From Neoarius graeffei (taxonomy: Eukaryota; Chordata; Actinopteri; Siluriformes; Ariidae): DNA of 64,000 nt. A program made the position numbers and the translations under genes. Shown here one piece after another: positions 10,591 to 20,994 of this stretch (the first letter of the stretch is position 1; each line of letters starts with the position of its first letter). Under the pieces are notes generated by a model. The model did not search any database. It had not been told where the DNA came from and was given only the letters and a program-made list of their open reading frames with translations. The stretch lies in NCBI RefSeq assembly GCF_027579695.1, contig NC_083592.1, positions 30,709,961 through 30,773,960 of the forward strand, in the 5' to 3' direction.

Positions 10591-13500
10591 ATGTCCGTAC
10601 ATGCTTCGAACTCAGGATCTGTGAAAACGAGATCTAATGCCTCTTGTTCGTCTAAAAAGACTTCAAGTTCCTCTGCTAGCAAACTTGCTGTTGCCACAGC
10701 CCGCGCAGAAGCAGAGGCGGCAAAGACTGAAGCAGCATTCGCTGCGCAAGAGAACGAACTGAAATTAAAACAAGCAGAATTGGAAAATAAGCGTTTGGAA
10801 ATTACATTGGATAAAGTTCGACTTGAAAAACGAGCTGCAGCTACAGCAGCCAAAGCAGATGTATTAGAAGCAGCAGTGCAAGAGGAATGTGAATGTTTCA
10901 GTGACATTGATGTTCCGGCTGATGACTCACGAGCCCGCACCAATGACTATGTGGAAGGGGTGATTAAGAACACTCCAGCGGTGCAAACAGGCAGTGCTCC
11001 CGTGAGCATCACAGATGTTCAGGCACCTGAATATACACCTACTGTCACTTGTTACCACACTGTAGGCCCAAATGGACTGCCCCCACAGCAGAGCCGTGCA
11101 CAGCTCAATGCACAGCACACCCAGACAACAAATTCCCCCATACAGCAAGGCATTACAGAACATTATGTGCGACAACCACAGCCCCCTGACCGCACGCCTA
11201 TAATGGCAGCTCACTCTGAGGCAGCACATCAGCCTTTAGGAAGCCACTATGGTGACACCGCTCATCACATGCCCACAATGGCATCTAAATCCGAAATGGC
11301 GCACCAGCCCTTAGGAAATGGCTACAGTAATGCTGCACACAGCAAATCAGTAGGCAATCCCTCCTCACATGCAAGCGCTGCCCACCAGCACCACGACCCT
11401 GTGTACGCTCAGTTTAATGAAAATAGTGGAATGTCAGACTTTGTGAGATTCATGGCCAGACGCAAGCTCATTTCCACTGGGCTTACGCAATTCAACGACC
11501 GCCCTGAGTGCTTCAGAGCATGGAGAGCTTCCTTCATGAACTCTATTAGAGACCTTAACCTGTCAGCTAGCGAGCAGCTGGACCTACTGGTTAAATGGTT
11601 AGGCAAAGACTCGGCTGAACATGCTAGGCGCATAAGAACTGTGTATGTGAATTATCCAGAGTCTGGGCTTAAGGCTGTATGGAATCGCCTATATGAGTAT
11701 TACGGCGCACCAGAGGTGATTGAGAGCGCTCTGCTCAAAAGATTAGAGGACTTTCCCAAAATACAGAACAAAGATGGGCGAAAACTCAGAGAACTGAGCG
11801 ACCTACTGATGGAGATACAGGCCGCCAAAGCTGATGGGGAACTGTTTGGCCTTAGCTATCTAGACACGCCCCGTGGAGTTAGCCCAATTGTGCAGAAACT
11901 GCCATTTTACTTGCAAGAAAGGTGGCTCACACAAGGTTTCAACTACAAGGAGCAAGTCAGGGCCCCCTATCCCCCATTTAGCTTCTTTGCCCACTTTGTG
12001 TGTCAGCAGGCGAAGATGCGCAACGACCCCAGCTTCATGCTGGCTGCCCCCAACAATGAACAGCCAGGCCATGGCAAGCCTGCACCTAAGTTGGAGACTA
12101 AGAGAGCAGTAGCCGTTCTCAAGACTGCAGTGAACCCCAGTGACACTCTCACATCCTTTTTTGAGTCGCCCACTACAGACAAGCCTGCCAGTAGAGTGGA
12201 CCCAGCCAAACATTGCCTGCTGCACAACAAGCCCCACCCGCTACACAAGTGCCGCGGGTTCAGAGACAAGCCTATAGAGGAGAGAAAGGCACTCTTGAAA
12301 AAATATGGAGTGTGCTACAAATGCTGCAAGGCCATACACTTGGCAAAGAACTGTAAAGACGAGGCGAGCTGCACAGAGTGTGGAAGCAGCATGCATATCG
12401 CAGCGCTGCACCCTGGGCCAGCTCCGAAAGCCAACAGCCCTGCGGACCCTGCACCGGAGAATGGCGGGGAGACCACCGTCTCAACTTCGTGCACCAAGGT
12501 ATGTGGGGAAGGCGTCCCAGGGCGCTCCTGTTCGAAAATATGCCTAGTGAAGGTATACTCTGCCACTCGCCCAGATGCCGCAGTCCGCATGTATGCCATA
12601 TTGGATGAACAAAGTAACCGTTCGCTGGTGCGGTCTGAGTTCTTCACTGTTTTCAATGTCTCAGGGCATCCCTCTCCGTACTCCCTGAAAACATGTGCAG
12701 GAACAATAGAGACTGAAGGCAGACAAGCACGCGACTTTGTCGTAGAACCACTAGATGGCAGCGTGGCTCTCCCACTGCCACCACTGATCGAATGTAATGA
12801 AATCCCAAACAATCGCACAGAGATTCCCACACCGGAGGTAGCCTCCAGCCACGATCACTTGAAACACCTGTCGAAACACATCCCAAACCTCGATCCACAG
12901 GCACACATCTTGCTCCTATTAGGCAGAGATGTAATCAGAGCCCATAAGGTTCGAAGACAAGTAAACGGCCCACATAACGCACCCTACGCCCAAAAGCTGG
13001 ACCTGGGCTGGGTGATCGTGGGTGACGTGTGCATAGGAGACATGCACAAGCCCTCTCTTGTCCATTCTTACTACACGAATGTGCTGAGAAACGGGCGCCC
13101 CTCTCTCTTTCAGCCATGCCCGAACAGCTACACGGTGAAGGAGAGATACAGCGACACTGAACCCCCCTCACACTCCCTCCTGCACAGGAGCAGTCACGCT
13201 AGGGCCACGCAGAGCGCTTTAGACAGTGACGAGTTTCAAACAACCAAGGACGATGAGGCCGAGGCACCCTCCATAGAGGACTTGCAGTTCCTGAGCATCA
13301 TGGACCAGGGAGTCTACAAGGACAAGGGAAACAGCTGGGTGGCCCCCCTGCCCTTCAGAGTGCAGCGACCGCAGCTGCCAGGCAATCGTGCTCAAGCACA
13401 AGACCGCCTCAACTCACTTCAGCGCTCTTTCCAAAGAAAGCCTGAAATGAAAGAACAATTTGTCGCATTCATGGAGAAAATACTACAGAATGGACACGCT

Positions 13501-16500
13501 GAATTGGCCCCCCCACCGAAACCTGGCGAGGAGCACTGGTACCTCCCGTGCTTCGGGGTTTATCATCCAAAAAAGCCCTCACAGATAAGAGTAGTGTTCG
13601 ACTCTAGTGCACAGCACAAAGGACTGTCTCTAAACCAAGTGCTCTTAACCGGACCAGACCTTAACAATAGTCTCGTCGGTGTCCTTCTCCGTTTCAGGAA
13701 AGAACGAATTGCCTTCTCCGTGGACATACAGCAGATGTTCCACTGTTTTAAGGTCAAGCCTGGGCATCGAAATTTCCTCAGGTTCCTCTGGTTCGCAGAC
13801 AATGACCCAGACAAAGAGATTACAGAGTACCACATGAACGTACATGTGTTTGGAAACAGTCCCTCCCCTGCCGTGGCGATTTACTGCCTCAGACGCGCAG
13901 CTCAGGAAGGCCAGAGCGAGTACGGGGATGATGCACAGCAGTTCGTAAGCAGAGACTTTTATGTAGATGACGGGCTGAAGTCCCTTCCTACAGCCGATGA
14001 AGTGATCAGTCTGCTCAAAAGAGCACAGAGAATGCTGGCCTGCTCTAATCTCAGACTACACAAGTTGGCCTCGAACAGCAAAGAGGTCATGGAGGCCTTT
14101 CCATGCGAGGACCGGGCCACAGATCTAAAAGACCTCGATCTGGCTGCTGATGACCTACCAGTGCAGAGGAGCCTCGGGCTACACTGGGACCTGGAATCAG
14201 ACTGTTTCACTTACTGTGTGGAGGACGAGAGAAAGCCATTCACCCGACGTGGAGTCCTCTCTACAGTGAACAGCCTGTACGACCCCCTTGGATTTGTGTC
14301 TCCAGTGACAATTCAAGGAAAGGCACTCCTACGCGAACTCGCCACCGACTCACCTGACTGGGACGCCCCACTGCCCACTGAAAAGGAGAAGCTGTGGGAC
14401 GACTGGAGAGATTCTCTCCAAGAACTACAAAGACTAAGAATCCCCAGAGCCTACACTTGTGTGTCCATGTCCTCAGCCGAACGAGTGGAGCTTTGCGTCT
14501 TTTCGGACGCATCCGAAAAGGCAGTCGCTGCAGTTGCATACCTAAAAACTGTAGAGGCAGATGGCCGATGCCACACAGGACTGATTTCAAGCAAGGTGAG
14601 ACTCGCACCTCGCCCAGAACACACAATACCCCGCTTAGAGCTATGCGGAGCAGTCATGGCAGTGAACCTGGCAGAAACCATCATGTCTGAAATTGACATC
14701 TCGTTTGATGCAGTCACATTTTATACAGACAGCAGGATTGTACTCGGCTACATCTCAAATGAGAAAAGGAGGTTCTACGTGTACATCAGCAACCGAATCC
14801 AGCGGATCAGACGAAGCACCCTACCACAACAGTGGAGATACGTGCACACAGAACACAATCCTGCAGACATTGCCACACGGTCAATCCCTGCAGGCCGGCT
14901 GAAAGACACTATGTGGTTCACTGGGCCAGCCTTTTTGTGTCAGCCTGACGACACGCCTGCTGAACAGACTTTTGAACTCTTAGACCCAGAACACGATCCT
15001 GAAATCAGGCCACAAGTGACCACACTCTCAACCACAGTGCTCCCTCACCTTGGCTCACAGCGCTTCAGCCGCTTCTCACGCTGGAGTTCGCTCACAAGAG
15101 CCATTGGGGCACTAATCCACATCATTCAGTGTTTCAAAAGAGACCGCAATGAAGGACAGTGTCAGAAATGGCATCTTTGTGGCTCACCTGTGGCAGTGAA
15201 TGTTCTTAATCAGAGTGCAGCGGTCATCATTAGGGCCGTACAACAGGAAGCCTTTGAGAAAGAACTGCAGTGTGTCACATCTGGAGCGAACATCCCAAAG
15301 AGCAGCCCACTCTGGTCCCTCGACCCCTTTCTTGATCAAGAAGGCCTGCTGAGAGTGGGGGGACGTATTGCTGCTGCTGACTTGGGGTCTGACGAAAAGA
15401 GACCTCTGATCTTGCCTGGGCGCCACCATGTAGCTACCCTCATCGTGCGCCACTTTCACGAACAGGCACATCATCAGGGGCGCCATTTCACTGAGGGCGC
15501 TATCCGATCTGCAGGCTACTGGATACTGGGGGGCAAGAGGTGCATCAACAGAGTGATCTTCGAATGCGTCGTCTGCCGCAAACTTAGAGGAAAATGTCAA
15601 GTGCAAAAGATGGCTGACCTGCCGCCAGACAGACTCAGCGCTGAACCGCCCTTCACCAACGTCGGGATGGACGTATTCGGGCCATGGGCTGTCGCTGCAC
15701 GGCGCACAAGGGGAGGATACGCCGAAAGTAAGAGGTGGGCTGTTCTCTTCACTTGCTTATCTGTCAGAGCCATACACATCGAAGTTATCGAGTCCATGGA
15801 CTCGTCAAGCCTCATTAATGCACTCAGAAGGTTCCAGGCTATCCGGGGCCCAGTAAAACATTTGCGCTCTGACAGGGGGACAAATTTCATTGGGGCTTCC
15901 ACAGACCTAGAAATCCCCTCCAATGCTGATGAGAAAGCAGTAGAGAGATTCCTCTCTGACCAGGGCACCACATGGACTTTTAACCCCCCGCACTCCTCGC
16001 ATATGGGAGGTGTTTGGGAAAGAATGATTGGTGTCACACGCCGCATCTTAGATTCCATGCTCATGCAAATGGGATCCGCCAAACTCACGCACGAGGTGCT
16101 CACGACCTTCTTAGCCGAGGTCACCGCAATTGTGAACAATCGTCCACTTGTACCTGTGTCCACCGACCCGACAGATCCATTCATCCTCACACCCGCATCA
16201 CTGCTGACCCAGAAGGTAGGCCCTTGCCCACCTCCGCCTGGGAATTTCGACCAGAAGGACTTATACAAGCAACAGTGGCGCAGAGTCCAAAGCCTGTCTA
16301 ACACGTTCTGGGACAGGTGGCGCAAGCAGTACTTGACTACACTGCAACCCCGCAAGAAGTGGTCATCGGACCAGCCAAACCTCACAGAGGGAAGCGTAGT
16401 GCTGCTGAAGGACATTCAATGCAAGAGGAACGACTGGCCTCTCGCCATCATCACAGCCGTGTACCCCAGCAAAGATGGACGGGTACGCAAGGTCCAGCTG

Positions 16501-16584
16501 AGAGTCGCCAAGAAGGACGGGACTAAACTTCTTCTTAGGCCTGTGCACGAACTGGTCTTCCTAATCACTCCTGATAAACAGTGA
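10591..16584 (+). CDS. BEL/Pao Gag-Pol polyprotein
   Basis: A single 1997-residue reading frame encodes the retrotransposon polyprotein. In order: an Ala/Glu-rich coiled-coil-like segment (about 30-98); a Gag region with FRAWRASF (about 308) of the DUF1759 type; Cys/His knuckles CYKCC...HLAKNC and CTECG...H (about 574-600); a retropepsin-like protease with LDEQSN (about 669); reverse transcriptase with FSVDIQQMF (about 1043) and the YVDD active site (about 1124); RNase H with FSDAS (about 1303) and YTDS (about 1377); an integrase zinc region H...H...CVVC (about 1621-1660); the integrase core with GMDVFG, RSDRGTNF and GGVWER (about 1691, 1759, 1804); and a C-terminal DUF5641-like segment. All domains are in one frame with no stop or shift. 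It acts in cytoplasmic particles and, for integration, in the nucleus. No env-like ORF follows. Confidence 0.95.
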   Translation: MSVHASNSGSVKTRSNASCSSKKTSSSSASKLAVATARAEAEAAKTEAAFAAQENELKLKQAELENKRLEITLDKVRLEKRAAATAAKADVLEAAVQEECECFSDIDVPADDSRARTNDYVEGVIKNTPAVQTGSAPVSITDVQAPEYTPTVTCYHTVGPNGLPPQQSRAQLNAQHTQTTNSPIQQGITEHYVRQPQPPDRTPIMAAHSEAAHQPLGSHYGDTAHHMPTMASKSEMAHQPLGNGYSNAAHSKSVGNPSSHASAAHQHHDPVYAQFNENSGMSDFVRFMARRKLISTGLTQFNDRPECFRAWRASFMNSIRDLNLSASEQLDLLVKWLGKDSAEHARRIRTVYVNYPESGLKAVWNRLYEYYGAPEVIESALLKRLEDFPKIQNKDGRKLRELSDLLMEIQAAKADGELFGLSYLDTPRGVSPIVQKLPFYLQERWLTQGFNYKEQVRAPYPPFSFFAHFVCQQAKMRNDPSFMLAAPNNEQPGHGKPAPKLETKRAVAVLKTAVNPSDTLTSFFESPTTDKPASRVDPAKHCLLHNKPHPLHKCRGFRDKPIEERKALLKKYGVCYKCCKAIHLAKNCKDEASCTECGSSMHIAALHPGPAPKANSPADPAPENGGETTVSTSCTKVCGEGVPGRSCSKICLVKVYSATRPDAAVRMYAILDEQSNRSLVRSEFFTVFNVSGHPSPYSLKTCAGTIETEGRQARDFVVEPLDGSVALPLPPLIECNEIPNNRTEIPTPEVASSHDHLKHLSKHIPNLDPQAHILLLLGRDVIRAHKVRRQVNGPHNAPYAQKLDLGWVIVGDVCIGDMHKPSLVHSYYTNVLRNGRPSLFQPCPNSYTVKERYSDTEPPSHSLLHRSSHARATQSALDSDEFQTTKDDEAEAPSIEDLQFLSIMDQGVYKDKGNSWVAPLPFRVQRPQLPGNRAQAQDRLNSLQRSFQRKPEMKEQFVAFMEKILQNGHAELAPPPKPGEEHWYLPCFGVYHPKKPSQIRVVFDSSAQHKGLSLNQVLLTGPDLNNSLVGVLLRFRKERIAFSVDIQQMFHCFKVKPGHRNFLRFLWFADNDPDKEITEYHMNVHVFGNSPSPAVAIYCLRRAAQEGQSEYGDDAQQFVSRDFYVDDGLKSLPTADEVISLLKRAQRMLACSNLRLHKLASNSKEVMEAFPCEDRATDLKDLDLAADDLPVQRSLGLHWDLESDCFTYCVEDERKPFTRRGVLSTVNSLYDPLGFVSPVTIQGKALLRELATDSPDWDAPLPTEKEKLWDDWRDSLQELQRLRIPRAYTCVSMSSAERVELCVFSDASEKAVAAVAYLKTVEADGRCHTGLISSKVRLAPRPEHTIPRLELCGAVMAVNLAETIMSEIDISFDAVTFYTDSRIVLGYISNEKRRFYVYISNRIQRIRRSTLPQQWRYVHTEHNPADIATRSIPAGRLKDTMWFTGPAFLCQPDDTPAEQTFELLDPEHDPEIRPQVTTLSTTVLPHLGSQRFSRFSRWSSLTRAIGALIHIIQCFKRDRNEGQCQKWHLCGSPVAVNVLNQSAAVIIRAVQQEAFEKELQCVTSGANIPKSSPLWSLDPFLDQEGLLRVGGRIAAADLGSDEKRPLILPGRHHVATLIVRHFHEQAHHQGRHFTEGAIRSAGYWILGGKRCINRVIFECVVCRKLRGKCQVQKMADLPPDRLSAEPPFTNVGMDVFGPWAVAARRTRGGYAESKRWAVLFTCLSVRAIHIEVIESMDSSSLINALRRFQAIRGPVKHLRSDRGTNFIGASTDLEIPSNADEKAVERFLSDQGTTWTFNPPHSSHMGGVWERMIGVTRRILDSMLMQMGSAKLTHEVLTTFLAEVTAIVNNRPLVPVSTDPTDPFILTPASLLTQKVGPCPPPPGNFDQKDLYKQQWRRVQSLSNTFWDRWRKQYLTTLQPRKKWSSDQPNLTEGSVVLLKDIQCKRNDWPLAIITAVYPSKDGRVRKVQLRVAKKDGTKLLLRPVHELVFLITPDKQ

Positions 16585-16793
16585 GCGACGTCTCAACCAT
16601 CGTCATGTGACGTATCCTTTACAATACAATGTGATGTTGAAAGAATGTTTATGTAAAAAAGAATAAGGAATGCACTATGTCGATTGAATGTATAAATTGT
16701 TTAATGAGTTCATTACGATTTCAGGAAAGGACATTTACAAAGAAAAAAAAAAGGAATAAGAAGAGTGAAACCCCCTGGGTATCAGGCGGGGAG

Positions 16794-17382
16794 TGTTCTG
16801 TTTAATGCACTTCTACTGATTTCTGATGTGGAATTCGAAGGTTTGAACTGAAGTTATTGTGGTGTATATTGCCACCTTGTGGAACTGGCAGGTATCGTTT
16901 AAGAGCAATGTGCTGCGTGCTTGCGTCATCAACGTGCGACTACGAGTGAACAGAGCGGGATGCTCACCTTTCCTTGGCTACGTTAAGAAGACCGTGTTAA
17001 TTCTTGTTCTTTAAGTTTCAAAGATAGCTTTGAAGGCATCGTCGGTAAGTTTATATAGTTGTGACATTGTGTTATTAAGCAGAAAGGTCAAATACAAACG
17101 TGTTCTTTGAATTATACATTTTATTTGCGAAATGTTACCGCGAACGCATCACTTGTAAGGAGTCAAGCCAGTTGTTACCAATGATGTAAATTTATCTTTT
17201 TACCGTCACTAGTTGTTACCCAATTCTAAATGAGTTGTATCCTGTGATTTTCATTCAGTTTTACCCTACTTCGATGAACCATAAAGAAGAAAAGAAATCG
17301 GAAAACTTTGTCTGTGTGGTTTTTATCGGAGAGGCGTTATCTGGCTGTTAACTCTGGCAAGGCGCTGGGGCTGGACAGCACA
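16794..17382 (+). repeat. 3' LTR of the BEL/Pao element
   Basis: 589 bases, reading the same as the 5' LTR by eye, followed by CCAAC. The preceding purine-rich stretch ends exactly at 16793. Confidence 0.93.
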
Positions 17383-17387
17383 CCAAC

Positions 17388-17841
17388 TTCTTCATGGGGG
17401 TGCCAATTTTCCATCAATTCTGTTCCTGCTATGTGCAGCTGACGTTAGTGCCGGATTGGAAAGCAACAAACCTAATGCAGTGTCACGCTCTGGCTCCACC
17501 TACACAAAACTGCACCATGTAATGAATCGGGAGAGGGGTGAAATATAAAGACGATCTATTCTAATAATTTTGCGGAAAATGGAAACCCAAACCAGAAGGT
17601 TGTTGTATTTGCTCATTTTAAGAGACAAAATTATTAAAAATATTGTTATTAAATTAACTTACACATGGTAATAATATTGTCTTCTGCGGGCCCCTTGTCT
17701 AAAATTGGTTAAAAAAAAAGATTTAGATAGCTTGACTTAAGATGTAAAGGGAATAATGCCATTAGCACTTTTAAGATCACCCTTTTAAGATACTTGTTTC
17801 CCTTTATGATCAACTAACATTACTAACCAAGCATGCAACTC
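17388..17841. other. Unassigned sequence, includes inverted copy of 3236-3365
   Basis: No gene is seen. The stretch from about 17705 to 17848 is the reverse complement of the sequence beside the Tc1 element near 3236-3365, at roughly 90 percent identity by eye. Confidence 0.6.
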
Positions 17842-18150
17842 ATTCCATCCTGTTTCTGTGGGTGGTTTTCTAGTTGCACAATAGGAGACAGGAAAGCACT
17901 CCAGAGGGTTGTCCCTACGGCCCAGAAGCTCATTGGCTGCCCTCTCCCCTCTCTAGAGGATTTGTACAGTTCTTGCAGTATAAAAAAAGCACAAAACATC
18001 CTCAGGGACCCATCTCACCCCGGACACACTGTGTTTGAACTGCTGCCTTCAGGCAGATGTTACAGATCATTAACAGCCAGGACAAACAGGATTAGGAACA
18101 GTTTCTATGCCAGTGCCATAAGGGCATTAAATAAAGTAAACCTGTACATT
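17842..18150 (+). pseudogene. C-terminal fragment of a LINE reverse-transcriptase ORF
   Basis: The peptide has the pattern seen at the tail of several fish non-LTR retrotransposon ORF2 proteins: RKALQRVVPTAQKLIG, PSLEDLYSS, DPSHPGHTVFELLPSGR, then RTNRIRNSFY and a short end. Only about 100 residues remain; no RT core is present. The clade (Rex/I-like) is uncertain. Confidence 0.65.
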
Positions 18151-18285
18151 CAATAATACAAATATGATACAATATGGGATCGTGCAATGCCCTCCACACC
18201 ACAGGATGTGAATGTTTGCGAGTGATGACTGCTGTTTTAAATAACTTTTTAAATTATTTATATATATTATTAGTTTATCTTGTAG

Positions 18286-18628
18286 GGGCGGCACAGTGGT
18301 GTAGTGGTTAGCGCTGTTGCTTCACAGCAAGAAGGTCCTGGGTTCGAGCCCCGTGGCCGGCGAGGGCCTTTCTGTGCGGAGTTTGCATGTTCTCTGCGTG
18401 GGTTTCCTCCGGATGCTCTGGTTTCCCCCATAGTCCAAAGACATGCAGGTTAGGTTAACTGGTGATTCTAAATTGAGTGTGAATGGTTGTCTGTGTCTAT
18501 ATGTCAGCCCTGTGGTGACCTGGCAACTTGTCCAGGGTGTACCCTGCCTTTCACCTGTAGTCAGTTGGGATGGGCCCCAGCTTGCCTGCGACCCTGTAGA
18601 ACAGGATAAAGTGGCGAGAGATGATATG
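18286..18628 (+). repeat. tRNA-derived SINE, copy 2
   Basis: Same family as 5507-5879 with an internal deletion. An exact duplication AGTTTATCTTG flanks it (18272-18282 and 18629-18639). Confidence 0.9.
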
Positions 18629-18639
18629 AGTTTATCTTG

Positions 18640-20250
18640 CATTATTTTCATAGGTTTTTCTAGATGCACTTTTTTTTTTACACCAAGGATTGCATTTAAT
18701 TTCATTATATTTATTTACAATGACAATCAAGATATTCTAATTCTAATTCAAATGTTAGTATCTATAGCTAATACATACACAGTTCTCACAACACACTGTG
18801 TTAGTATGATGACATGACATATGCTGAATTATGCACAACAAAGCCCATAAGTAACTTTAAAACTGTATGTAGAGTTTATGCAGTGGTTATTGAGCTCATT
18901 CGGGGCTGTTGAACATTGAGATACTAAATATTTGAGGTTGAGGGGATTTATTCTCTGCCATTTGACCTCTTTGTATGTTTAGATGTTTTACCATTGTTCA
19001 CATTTATATTTGTTATTGTTCAAGTCTTTATTTAATAAGTTGATGAATGTTGAGTTTTGCTCTGGATTGCTGATTACTGTTTTTACTGTTTTCTATTAAA
19101 TGGGCAAAGCCAAAAAAAACCCACTTGCACCATGTAATCTTCTATCAATTAAATAGTTACTCATCAACCTAAAAATTTAACTGCATATAATGAGTCAGTA
19201 CATGAAGGCGACATTAGGATGAATTTGGAAGCATGTTTGCGACAGCAAGGCTGGTCGACATTAAGTTTATACTTATCTATGAGCTACAGCCTGGGTAGGT
19301 GTCTAATTAAATACTGACACCTAGTGGTGAAAAGTAATATGAGGGTATAAACAAGGTCTGGGTCTTCTGTGATCAATTCAGTAGAGGTGTTCAGATCCAT
19401 TGGGTCATTCAGGGATTAAAGTTCTCCGGCACCATGCCGGATTTCCGGTTTGTAGTGATTGCCCGTGGATTTAAAAAAATAATAAATCGAAAATAAATTG
19501 ACGGCAATTAAAAAAAAAAAAAATGACCGTCGAAATCCCTCTTGTGTTTGTCAGCCAATGGTAGTAAAGGAGCGCTCTGAAACTGACAGTATTAGCCAAT
19601 CAGAAGAAGAATGGGGCGGGTCTAAGGAAAGCCTTTACCCCCTCCTCTCATTTCTTCCTTGCTTCGATGCGGTGCAGTGCTGAAGATCGACACGGAAAGT
19701 CACCTCGCGCCGTTACGGCTCCATTCAACGGAGAGAGGGTAAAAAGTAAAAAAAATAAAATAAATGAACTTTTGTGTTGGAGAGAAGGGCGAGGGAGAGA
19801 GAGAGAAAACGGAATTGCATGGTGGCGTGGGCAAAATGCAGTTCGTGAACTCTGGGGCAGATGTAACATTTGTGTATTTAATTTGCCATTCTACTACTGA
19901 TGTTCAAAGTTATTGAAATGGTGAAATTGTTAAATTATTTCAATTATTAAAACTTTTAATGCTCTCTAAATGCCATACTGAATTTCATCTACCTTTGTAA
20001 CAGTTCACCTTGTGACTGTAGGTTAATTTATTACTTGTTAAGGACAACGCTGAGCACCAAAACTGGATATCAAAAGAAATGTGGTACATACAGGTGGTAG
20101 ATATAGTAGATGCACTTTTGCCATCTTCTGGCCGTTTTTGGTATTGGATTTTCAAAAGTCAAATTTAATTTTCCATTCATGCAATCTCTGATCCCATGCC
20201 CCCACAAACCCCCTGGTATGGCTTGAAAATAAACACACAATCCAAAACAC
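18640..20250. other. Intergenic stretch without recognised genes
   Basis: AT-rich sequence. Around 19400-19870 it is somewhat richer in CpG and has short repeats, but no ORF there has recognisable features. I see no mobile-element ends that pair. Confidence 0.5.
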
Positions 20251-20251
20251 G

Positions 20252-20253
20252 TG

Positions 20254-20325
<72 letters not shown>
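20252..20325. repeat. Compound (CA)n(TA)n microsatellite
   Basis: About eight CA units run into about 30 TA units. ORFs predicted through it on both strands are low-complexity artefacts. Confidence 0.95.
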
Positions 20326-20327
<2 letters not shown>

Positions 20328-20599
20328 TTTCTTGCCTGTGTCGACAAAGTTCAGGCTCAGGATTTTTTTTTGCTTTAATCCCTGGTCATTACTGGTGTTT
20401 GACAAACTCAGACTTTTGAATTCATGTGTGTTTTTCTTAGAAAATAACACTTCCTCTGGATAAACTAAAGGTCTGGGGGGGGGATTATATTCTTTCAGAG
20501 GGCCCAAAATTTCTAGAGGCGCCCCTTTGCACAGGTGTGCAAAGCCTCAAACTTTGAATGGGTGGAAAATGAGGAACTGGAGACAGGCACTACAATTCA

Positions 20600-20994
20600 A
20601 GGTACATTTTATTTTTATTTTCACTTTTCAGTGACTACTACATACACAGACACTCCATGCATTGGGGGATACAGGTCTCTCTGGGTACTGGCCATCTGAA
20701 AGACACAGAGACATGTTAATACACAGCCAGTAATTAGACAAAGGTGTAACTCATCATATGTTACTAGGTTTAGCTGTGATCGAGGTTAGTATGTACCAAA
20801 TGTCCAAGCTACAGCAGAAAGTCTTCTACATATGTGGATGCGTTGAGATGAGAGAGGCACTCCTGTTAGTTGTGTATGTGGTGGAGTGAGGAAAGGCCAA
20901 TACAATATTTACCAATGCAAAAGGAACTGGATGTGCATGAGATTTTTTATCCAGCTTTTGATGTCCTCAACTCAAATTAGTCAACTAGAAGAAG
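20600..20994 (-). promoter_or_regulatory. Putative 3' UTR and poly(A) signal of ACSBG2 copy A
   Basis: Downstream of the stop codon, minus-strand AATAAA-type motifs occur at about 20605-20620 (plus strand TTTTATTTTTATTTT). The part above about 20762 is shared with copy B; the part holding these motifs is not. Confidence 0.4.

Larger units (their letters stand above)
9871..17387 (+). mobile_element. BEL/Pao LTR retrotransposon, intact, with 5-bp target duplication
   Basis: Two LTRs of 589 bases (9876-10464 and 16794-17382) both start TGTTCTG and end CAGCACA and read the same throughout when compared by eye. CCAAC flanks the element on both sides (9871-9875 and 17383-17387). A single 1997-codon gag-pol ORF lies between them. 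A purine-rich AGGCGGGGAG just before the 3' LTR is the likely polypurine tract. I could not identify the primer-binding site with confidence. Matching LTRs, an exact duplication and an open ORF all indicate recent insertion. Confidence 0.95.

Noticed and set aside
15597-16415. 272-codon minus-strand ORF and other minus-strand ORFs across 10.4-16.5 kb
   Set aside because: They are shadows of the gag-pol frame without any recognisable domain.
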